In this document: positions 1-5,430 of the stretch, piece by piece | Numbering within the stretch: position 1 is the first letter of the stretch | Layout: each line of letters starts with the position of its first letter | Assembly: GCA_964625775.1 (NCBI GenBank) | Contig: CAZVEH010000076.1 | Span: forward strand, 1-6,591 | Direction: 5' to 3' | Length of the DNA: 6,591 nucleotides | Source: GCA-2786165 sp964625775 | Lineage (GTDB): Bacteria; Pseudomonadota; Gammaproteobacteria; Legionellales; Legionellaceae | Made by a program: the position numbers and the translations under genes | Notes under the pieces: model-generated | Seen by the model: the letters and a program-made list of their open reading frames with translations, nothing else | Database searches by the model: none | Told to the model about the DNA's origin: nothing

Positions 1-57
1 TATTTGATCATTACCTCATCTTTTTTCAAGTGTTTTTTCATTATTTTTATTTTACGT

Positions 58-111
58 GTACCACACGACAGGAGATCCCTCGCTGCGCTCGGGATGACGT
101 GGGGAGTTACG
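58..111 (-). repeat. 54-bp dispersed GC-rich repeat, left copy (inverted relative to the right copy)
   Basis: This segment is the exact reverse complement of 6538-6591, with all 54 bases matching. Its core reads GAGATCCCTCGCTGCGCTCG on the plus strand. It is much richer in G+C than its surroundings, which are a T-rich stretch at 1-57 and AT-rich DNA after 111. ATCCC and GGGAT can pair across the core, with an inner GC pair, so each copy can fold into an imperfect hairpin. The core matches a repeat I know as scattered between genes in many unrelated bacteria; that is recollection, not a search. The inner flanks of the two copies do not match, so the shared unit stops at the G at 111. The outer limit could extend past the window at the right copy. 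Confidence 0.9.
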
Positions 112-159
112 TTTAGAACCTAAATAATGATTTTCCCTTAAAAACCTCCGCTGTTCCCA

Positions 160-214
160 TATGTCGAAAAAAATCAATTTTATCGACATAAACTATGGAT
201 ATGTCGATGACATA
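160..214. repeat. Cluster of four TATGTC(GA) half-sites in two inverted pairs
   Basis: The first pair is TATGTCGA at 160-167 and its reverse complement TCGACATA at 183-190, with a 15-bp A/T spacer that itself partly pairs. The second pair is TATGTC at 200-205 and GACATA at 209-214, separated by GAT; the left arm continues as TATGTCGA (200-207), identical to the first half-site. Alternating half-sites of one sequence are typical of binding sites for a dimeric regulator or of arm and core sites for a site-specific recombinase. The sequence does not show which, and no such protein is encoded here. Confidence 0.6.
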
Positions 215-277
215 AACATATATTTGACCTAGTGCCTTAGCATTATCTTTTTTATCTTATTGAAGGTAGACTTCCAA

Positions 278-319
278 CCAGGATCAGGTCCTGGGTGTTA
301 TCCCTCACACCCAGGTTTT
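278..319. terminator. Strong stem-loop beyond the stop of the minus-strand gene; possible terminator
   Basis: CCTGGGTGT (290-298) pairs perfectly with ACACCCAGG (307-315) around an 8-base loop, and TTTT follows at 316-319 on the plus strand. It lies 9 bases beyond the minus-strand stop codon (327-325), so it probably ends that transcript. On the minus strand, however, there is no T-run after the stem, so a classical intrinsic terminator fits only the plus-strand direction. CCAGG (278-282) can also pair with CCTGG (290-294), which would exclude the larger stem. A smaller stem, GAAG/CTTC, lies just before at 262-274. Confidence 0.5.
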
Positions 320-324
320 GTGGC

Positions 325-1188
325 TTACTTCAGGTACAAAGAGCGACTCAGCTCTGCGTCATCGGTTTGTTCAGTTAATGCCATGATTGTCGCAAAATGA
401 GCGTTCATTAGGCCCTCTTCATGATATAGAAACTTCTCACCCAAATGAAAACAGCGTTCCCTGTCTTTTGAAAACAAGGGGCTATCGAGACCTATACGCC
501 CAGAGTCCAGATCCTTGGTTCTTCGCTGCGTATTTGAGTGTGCAATCAATTGCGCAGCATCTTCTATGGCGTATAGCCCGCTGAGATTTGACGTTATTCT
601 CACTGAGTCTGGCGTCAGTAAATGAAAAGGACTACGAAAATAGGATTTTACTTGATTGAAATCCAGTTCGTTGATTCCTGAGGTATAGACATACAGCGCA
701 TCCAATTGCGGTCTTTTTTCATACATCACCGCATGGACTTCTCGAGAAAAACAGTGATCACTATCAAAGTCATGACCCATGATCACCGGTCCAATGGCAA
801 CCAAAGCAATCGCTTGCGTGAAGTACGGTGTCTCCTCAATAAATGTCTGAAAAGCAGCTGGTGTATCGATCAAGGTGACCTCCAAGTGCTTCAACTTCAG
901 TACACGGCGGATCCCCTCAATACTGGAGACGCCATAACCAACATGTCGGGTCTTAAGATTAGCACCATATCCCCCCATTGGACCATCATAATAACATTCA
1001 TAGATTGGATCAAAGAGGATCGCTAAGCTGGGATCTGTGGCAATTCGGTCAGAAATAATTTTTTTTTGCGTCGCCAAAGGCGTTATGGGTGTGTAACTTG
1101 TTCTGTGTAAACGGGATGGATTAGATGCGCCAAAGAGAATCCTGGATTCCAGCAGAAGGTGCAGGGATTTGAGCTTTGAGCGTGTCAT
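325..1188 (-). CDS. Protein of unknown function; N-terminus probably frameshifted (true start likely 1225)
   Basis: The open frame encodes 287 residues that I do not recognise. It has no signal peptide, no clear membrane segment and no catalytic motif I can name. Near the centre it contains GHDFDSDHCFSREVHAVMYE, rich in His, Asp and Cys, which could bind metal but is not a known signature. The C-terminus is hydrophilic and acidic (TEQTDDAELSRSLYLK), with hydrophobic residues near the very end; this resembles type IVB secretion signals of Legionella effectors, but only loosely. The ATG at 1188 has no ribosome binding site and directly follows an in-frame TAA. The strong AGGAG site, the promoter and the operator-like palindrome all serve the ATG at 1225, in another frame. 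The first 18 residues here are therefore probably not the natural ones. The reading frame looks genuine from about FGASNPSRLHR (1134 downward). Joined by a +1 shift, the product would be about 299 residues. It is transcribed away from the ankyrin-like gene. Confidence 0.6.
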   Translation of the reverse strand: MTRSKLKSLHLLLESRILFGASNPSRLHRTSYTPITPLATQKKIISDRIATDPSLAILFDPIYECYYDGPMGGYGANLKTRHVGYGVSSIEGIRRVLKLKHLEVTLIDTPAAFQTFIEETPYFTQAIALVAIGPVIMGHDFDSDHCFSREVHAVMYEKRPQLDALYVYTSGINELDFNQVKSYFRSPFHLLTPDSVRITSNLSGLYAIEDAAQLIAHSNTQRRTKDLDSGRIGLDSPLFSKDRERCFHLGEKFLYHEEGLMNAHFATIMALTEQTDDAELSRSLYLK

Positions 1189-1225
1189 TTATCATGGTTT
1201 TAAAAAAATCACCTAAAGAATACAT
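1121..1225 (-). pseudogene. Probable true 5' end of the 325-1188 gene, out of frame with the rest
   Basis: ATG at 1225 opens a 34-codon frame (MYSLGDFFKTMINDTLKAQI and on to DSLWRI) that stops at 1121. It has AGGAG at 1238-1234 with 8 bases to the ATG, and a good promoter at 1300-1272. Around 1135-1129 the coding strand reads CTT TGG C. A +1 move there enters the long frame as TTT GGC (FGASNPSRL), giving a plausible continuous protein. Either a 1-base insertion (or equivalent indel or sequencing error) broke the gene, or the ribosome shifts here. CTT-T is the same P-site slip (CUU to UUU) known from prfB, but the stop codon and internal Shine-Dalgarno of prfB are absent. A plain mutation is the simpler reading. 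Confidence 0.5.
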
Positions 1226-1233
1226 AGTATTAT

Positions 1234-1238
1234 CTCCT
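1234..1238 (-). promoter_or_regulatory. Ribosome binding site deciding the start at 1225
   Basis: The minus strand reads TAGGAGATAATACT directly before the ATG at 1225. AGGAG occupies 1238-1234 with 8 bases of spacing, which is close to ideal. The alternative ATG at 1188 is preceded only by A/T-rich sequence with no purine box at a usable distance. Confidence 0.7.
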
Positions 1239-1255
1239 AATGTGTTATCAGCCAA

Positions 1256-1274
1256 AATGGACTGAACGTCCATT
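1256..1274. promoter_or_regulatory. Perfect 19-bp interrupted palindrome over the -10 box: candidate operator
   Basis: AATGGAC (1256-1262) and GTCCATT (1268-1274) are exact inverted copies separated by TGAAC. The palindrome covers part of the -10 box and the predicted transcription start of the minus-strand gene, a classic position for repressor binding. It could instead form a small stem at the 5' end of the transcript. No regulator gene lies in the window. Confidence 0.5.
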
Positions 1275-1300
1275 CTAGGCTTTTTTTTTCTCAATGTCAC
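1272..1300 (-). promoter_or_regulatory. Sigma70-type promoter of the minus-strand gene
   Basis: On the minus strand GTGACA (1300-1295, five of six matches to TTGACA) is followed, after exactly 17 bases that include a run of nine A, by TAGAAT (1277-1272, five of six matches to TATAAT). Transcription would begin near 1265 and give a leader of about 40 bases to the ATG at 1225. The A-run in the spacer may bend the DNA. Confidence 0.65.
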
Positions 1301-1661
1301 TATGACGCTTCTAATTGAACAAACGCATTTGAATGACATATTTGCCGCTGTTGTTATTTATCTTTTATGGCGCAGCCGAATTTTGTACTTCTTGATATGT
1401 AGTCGCTGTCGCTTAATGTGATCAAAAAATAACTATTAGTGCAGCAGAGGCGCAACCTGTTTTTCAGTGCAAGATTGAGGTCTGAAATGTTCCTCGAAAT
1501 CAGGGCTATAAGTTATAGGGCAAAAGCCATAGCGAGCCCCATCTTTTTTACTTCATTTAAGCCTTTCTTAATACGCCACCATCATTTTGTGACATAATTG
1601 GTCGTTATTGATAAATAAGCAATAAAAAATACATGAGTTTAACCAAAATGAGAGCGAGTTT
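1301..1661. promoter_or_regulatory. Divergent intergenic region with a weak candidate promoter for the ankyrin-like gene
   Basis: No gene is visible here. A possible extended -10 element for the plus-strand gene, TGACATAAT, lies at 1590-1598, about 60 bases before the start codon, but no matching -35 box is evident. A weaker alternative is TTGATA at 1608-1613 with a poor -10 sixteen bases later. CTATAA-G-TTATAG at 1506-1518 is a perfect short palindrome, followed by GGGC-AAAA-GCC which can form a small hairpin. Both genes flanking the region are transcribed away from it, so it should contain the control sites for the pair. Confidence 0.4.
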
Positions 1662-4103
1662 ATGCCAATTTTGAACCCAAATAAATGCTACGCACAACAA
1701 CCTAAGCCACTAACAATAACAGAGCCAGAAAGCCTTCCTGCTAAATGGCTAACCGACTTTTATGAACTTTTAGCGGTGCAATTGAAACTCGATGATGATA
1801 AGACTACGCATGAAGTCTTTAATCACCGGACAAATCAAGTGGATCTTTTGACAAAAAAAGAGATTTTTTTTAAAGAATTAAACCGACACGCCGGGGAAAA
1901 TTCAGGTTACTCTAAAAAATCGGAATTACTTGAGTCATTAAGCACGTTGTACGCTATCTTTATCCATCCTAAAACGAGCAATGAACAAAAGAGCCTCATT
2001 GCCTTAAGGATTGCGGAAGACGTGAAAGAATGCTCACCTGGGTTCCATGATCGCGTGAATTACGTCATTATCCTCTTCAATATGCCACAAAATATAGCCC
2101 AATTAGTGGCCCAGGCACGCTTTAAGCTTGCGGATAGAATAGCGGGTATTTTGGCTTCAAAGAGCGCGCAAGGAGTTCATGTTCACAACCGTGTAATTCA
2201 GGTTGCCCACGAAGCAGGTTTTGGGGTCTGGCCTATTAATACGAACGACCTATATTATAGCACTGGAAGCAGCAACCTTTCTCATGAAGACATTAACAAA
2301 ATATTACAAACAGGGTTTAACAATCACTTTCAATTATTTGCCCTATTGAATGCACTGTGTGAGCAAATAGAAGCCTTGATCGCAGTCCATGGATACCAGG
2401 GCAAACGCGAATCAGGTAATGAGTACGAAAAAGAAGCTTATGAAAAATTTTGTGAATGCTGCAACCGCTTTATCCCCAGCGAAATGGGAGAATTATTAAA
2501 AATAGATACAACATCGGGCAAAGTAGTCGACCTCAATTGGCGAAATGTCAAACGATCATTGCTGCAGCAATTAATAGAGGAAGACTATGTCAGGCTCTCT
2601 CAAGAAGATGTTGCTTCTATATTAAATGAAGATGCAAAAACTCTCATGCCATTGATTTCGAACCATTATGAATTGGCAGCATGTTTGCAATTTTTCAGTG
2701 AATGGAGTCTAGAAAAAAAATCTGCCTTGGTGCTTACTTATTTGCAGGGTCAATCGCCTTCTGCGCAAAAAGAAATATTAACGATTCTGCATAACGAAGC
2801 ACCTCAATTAACGGCCCAACTGAAAACAGAACCCCATTTGCAAGCGATGTATTTTGAGATTGCCATTGCCGATAAGGATGTAGCGGTTGTGAGAAGGTAT
2901 GTAGAGCAAGGGGCAGATATCAATGCCGCACTAGAGGTATTGTTTAACGAAGAGCATAAAAGAGACGCCCTCTATTGGTTACATGAGCAACCGGTACTCT
3001 TGCAAAAACTAACTGCAACTGGCATGAACACCGTCATTGCTCAAGGCAAATACCAAGGGAAAACGGTTGCAGAAACATTGCTCAGTACCAAGAAAGGCCG
3101 TCAGTTGGTATTGGAAAATAACACATTACAAATCCTACTTTCTGAGACCACTATAGCCAATACACTTTCTGACCATCTGCAACAGGCACAAACTGAAAGA
3201 AATACCGCGAATACAGCAGTAGGATTCTTCAAGAAACTCAACCCTCTGGCTATTCAATTAGTTCAATCTATTGTTTATGGCGACCTCAAAAAAGCAGAAG
3301 ACTTACTTAAAGCCAATCCTCACTTATTAAGAACACTCCTCACAGAAGAAGTCACGGTCAAAGATTATTCAAGACGTAAGGTCAAGCAGACTGCATTTGG
3401 GGCAGCGCTTTGTGCCATGGATGATGAGCTCTGTGAGATGTTAGCCCATTACATGACACAAGAAGAAATGAACGACCAGTATCAAGCCACTTTTCCAGCA
3501 GGACATGAAAGCTATTATTCAGCCCAAATCGCATTCGACTTCAGTCAAATAGTGGATACAATTAGTAACAGCAATGCTGCTGAAGTAGAAAAAGCACTTT
3601 CCCTTGAGCTGCCTAACGACACACCGCTCTGGGCGTCCCTTGAGCAATTTAGGGCAGATTTCACGAATCGGTCAAACCAGGAAGTTGTGTTTAACCCCCA
3701 GCATCTCATCAAAGCATTTGAGCTTTATGATGAAAAATATAATAGCTGGACGTTGAAGCAACGAGATTTATTTTGGCGACAAGTGATAGGTTATGTACAG
3801 CGCTTCATGCCGGCCAATATCGCGATGGACTTCGCACAGGGGCTTTATGACCGGGTAGAAAATAAAGTAAAATCTAAGCGTTCCTTCAATTTTACATATG
3901 GTGGTGGGTCTATATTTCCTCTATCTCTTGATTCTTCTCTGTCCGGCTTAGGATATAATTATGCTGGGGGTGCGCGGGGGATGGGAGTTTCGCGGGGTAG
4001 GGCGCGGGGGCTGTGGGTGCAGGGCTTGTGTCAAGCAAAAACAGCAATCTTGGGAGAATTATGCGGCCAGAGTTGCGCGACAGTCATCCGAGCTGGTGTT
4101 TAA
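1662..4103 (+). CDS. Large protein with ankyrin-like segments, possible secreted effector; C-terminus replaced
   Basis: This 813-codon gene encodes a mostly alpha-helical protein with no signal peptide or membrane segment. Residues 1-400 are unrecognised but include a notable KECSPGFHDR stretch near residues 126-135 and several Cys and Trp residues. Residues about 400-425 contain VVRRYVEQGADINAAL, a good match to an ankyrin repeat. A second ankyrin-like pair lies at about 531-600 (GDLKKAEDLLKANPHLL, then TAFGAALCAMDDELCEMLAHYM). The remainder to about 767 is rich in aromatic residues (RDLFWRQVIGYVQRFMP). I recall similar C-terminal halves in Legionella and Coxiella relatives, but no name is justified. 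The start is the ATG preceded by GAGAG seven bases upstream. The last 45 residues are Gly/Arg/Cys-rich, come from the G-rich tract at 3966-4024 and then from sequence antisense to the RT gene, and are probably not native. Export by a type IVB system is an inference from the ankyrin architecture and lifestyle only. Confidence 0.8.
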   Translation: MPILNPNKCYAQQPKPLTITEPESLPAKWLTDFYELLAVQLKLDDDKTTHEVFNHRTNQVDLLTKKEIFFKELNRHAGENSGYSKKSELLESLSTLYAIFIHPKTSNEQKSLIALRIAEDVKECSPGFHDRVNYVIILFNMPQNIAQLVAQARFKLADRIAGILASKSAQGVHVHNRVIQVAHEAGFGVWPINTNDLYYSTGSSNLSHEDINKILQTGFNNHFQLFALLNALCEQIEALIAVHGYQGKRESGNEYEKEAYEKFCECCNRFIPSEMGELLKIDTTSGKVVDLNWRNVKRSLLQQLIEEDYVRLSQEDVASILNEDAKTLMPLISNHYELAACLQFFSEWSLEKKSALVLTYLQGQSPSAQKEILTILHNEAPQLTAQLKTEPHLQAMYFEIAIADKDVAVVRRYVEQGADINAALEVLFNEEHKRDALYWLHEQPVLLQKLTATGMNTVIAQGKYQGKTVAETLLSTKKGRQLVLENNTLQILLSETTIANTLSDHLQQAQTERNTANTAVGFFKKLNPLAIQLVQSIVYGDLKKAEDLLKANPHLLRTLLTEEVTVKDYSRRKVKQTAFGAALCAMDDELCEMLAHYMTQEEMNDQYQATFPAGHESYYSAQIAFDFSQIVDTISNSNAAEVEKALSLELPNDTPLWASLEQFRADFTNRSNQEVVFNPQHLIKAFELYDEKYNSWTLKQRDLFWRQVIGYVQRFMPANIAMDFAQGLYDRVENKVKSKRSFNFTYGGGSIFPLSLDSSLSGLGYNYAGGARGMGVSRGRARGLWVQGLCQAKTAILGELCGQSCATVIRAGV
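3966..4024 (+). other. G-rich tract with eight G-runs; quadruplex-forming potential
   Basis: Runs of three to five G begin at 3966, 3976, 3983, 3994, 4000, 4006, 4015 and 4022 within 59 bases, in otherwise AT-rich DNA. From 3994 to 4024 there are five runs separated by loops of 2, 3, 4 and 4 bases, which meets the usual definition of an intramolecular G-quadruplex. GCGCGGGGG occurs twice, 30 bases apart (3972-3980 and 4002-4010). The tract lies inside the 3' end of the ankyrin-like reading frame and just beyond the RT stop codon. It may mark the insertion junction of the RT element or a degenerate low-complexity expansion. Confidence 0.65.
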
Positions 4104-5283
4104 TTCAGTAAAGTAGCTCGCGAGCACATCGGCGGCAATACTTGCCGTTTCGGGTTGCCAACACGTATTAATGAATTGTTCCACTAGCGTTTGAAAATCC
4201 CATGTATTTGCTGTTTTCACCCACCAGCGCGCCCATTGAACGAAATAACGCGTGATCTTTGCAGGAGAGACCTGATCGGCGACCATTAGCCTAACGTTCT
4301 CGCGAGCTTTGCGCAGTGTCCGCGGATGCGGTGTGATACGCAAAGCGACATGCTGTTGATGTTCACAAGTGTCTACCCCCCCCGCAACTCGATTAAATAT
4401 TGAGCAGGGTGGGTTATCGCTTATTGCATCATCATTAGCATGTTTAACGCTGATGTGATTCTCCGGCTGTGTCAGAGAATAGTGAATTCCCAAAAAATGA
4501 AATGAATCTGTAACTGTCCCCAAGCGCGATTTCTTGCGTGACAATTTTAATTGCCTTTCGCTCAATATTTCCATCATGCGCTTGCGACAGCGATTTAATT
4601 GGCGCTTCGATTTGCAAAGTGCCAAAATATCGTCTTGAAACCTTACGTAGACGATATCCATTCGAGACAGCGCATCATCTAGCGGTTTAAGGTAGAGCGC
4701 GCTAAAAAATTGAGACAGTGGAGCTCGTAAAGCAATACCATGAGAAGGATTTCTGGTTCCTCTTGGTGTATCAATGGTTAGTGACGATGTTTTCCAACAT
4801 AGCGATTATTTTTGGATCATGATAATGCTGTTTGATGTCATTCAATAATTTATAATGTGGGATTGAGGCATAGTACGATCGGATATCAACACGTAAGAAA
4901 TACTTGTGTTTTTCTTTTTCCAGGACTTGCTTGATACGAGAAGTTGCATGCTTAACACCGGTAGGCCCAACCAAATGATAGACATTTGGATTCATCACGT
5001 GCTTGAATGTCGGCTTTAGTTGTTTCAATAAAATGTGTTGCAAAATGCGATCTGATAGATGCACATGGTCAACGACTTCATCCTCAAAGCAGTAACGTTT
5101 TAGACAACGTGGGTCATAGGTGCCATCAATTAGAGATTGAATGCCTGGTGGGAGCCACTCATCTATTTCTCTTGCCATGATATGGACGTCATGGTTGTGG
5201 TTGGCATGCTTTTTTTGTCTGTGGATTTTGGCAAAAAGTTTTTTGCCTAACTTAAGCATACCGTGAGCATCCCAGCGTTTCAT
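4059..5283 (-). pseudogene. Reverse transcriptase, split by one frameshift
   Basis: This gene encodes an RNA-directed DNA polymerase. The upstream frame (5283-4771) starts MKRWDAHGML with AGGA ten bases before the ATG. It holds the N-terminal RT segment (LPPGIQSLIDGTYDPRCLKR, residues 44-63) and motif A, FLRVDIRSYYASI, with catalytic Asp at 133. It then stops at TGA 4773-4771. The next frame continues from 4775 with IDTPRGTRNPSHGIALRAPL, then SQFFSALYL (motif B, LSQ at about 189-191), YVRFQDDI (motif C, Asp 217 and 218) and FHFLGIHY. Joining the frames by skipping C4776 gives about 407 residues; a 1-base insertion or 2-base deletion explains the break. All three catalytic Asp are kept, so loss is recent or it is a sequencing error. 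QDD replaces the common ADD. The thumb and tail follow, but no HNH or other endonuclease domain, so it is not a typical group II intron maturase. It belongs to a stand-alone RT group I recall as common in Legionellales. The 3' end overlaps the ankyrin-like gene by 45 bases in convergent orientation. Confidence 0.8.
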
Positions 5284-5430
5284 TTTATTTTTTTCCTACT
5301 TTTTAGGCTCATTTCCATTGGAAACAGGTCTTGATTTCGGGCTCACGTTTATTGGAGACTTCATATTGAAAAAAAATGCACTCGATAAAATGAGTTTATT
5401 CGGGAAATTCAATAAGGAAATCATCTCATC
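5284..5430. other. Divergent gap between RT and transposase, with a 13-bp palindrome
   Basis: The RT and transposase genes start 147 bases apart and face away from each other. TTTCCA-T-TGGAAA at 5312-5324 is a perfect palindrome and could be an operator or the remains of an element end. AGGA at 5297-5294 serves the RT gene. AAGGA at 5414-5418 lies 12 bases before the transposase ATG, a rather long spacing. No convincing -35/-10 pair or terminal inverted repeat could be identified. Confidence 0.4.

Larger units (their letters stand above)
112..324. other. Gene-free AT-rich intergenic region
   Basis: No open frame with a credible start lies here. The content is the inverted-repeat cluster at 160-214, a T-rich stretch around 244-258, and a run of stem-loops at 262-319 just past the stop codon of the minus-strand gene. 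No remnant of the neighbouring transposase or RT could be recognised in it. Confidence 0.6.

Noticed and set aside
387..1026. Plus-strand open frames at 387-584 and 706-1026
   Set aside because: Both are antisense to the minus-strand gene, lack ribosome binding sites and have no protein-like features.
1554..1575. PmrA-type box (CTTAAT repeats) upstream of the ankyrin-like gene
   Set aside because: One half, CTTAATAC, fits, but the second half (ATTTAAGCC) matches poorly, so this cannot be told from chance in AT-rich DNA.
4024..4036. GCTTG-TGT-CAAGC hairpin as a terminator
   Set aside because: It is followed by A rather than T on the plus strand and has no T-run after it on the minus strand, and the stem is only 5 bp.
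3900..5283. Diversity-generating retroelement (RT beside a gene with a strange variable-looking 3' end)
   Set aside because: Only the LSQ in motif B fits. I see no template/variable repeat pair differing at adenines, no Avd-like accessory gene, and the target end lies in convergent rather than typical arrangement.
3960..5430. Group II intron
   Set aside because: The RT lacks an endonuclease domain and no domain V-like hairpin is visible downstream of its stop codon.
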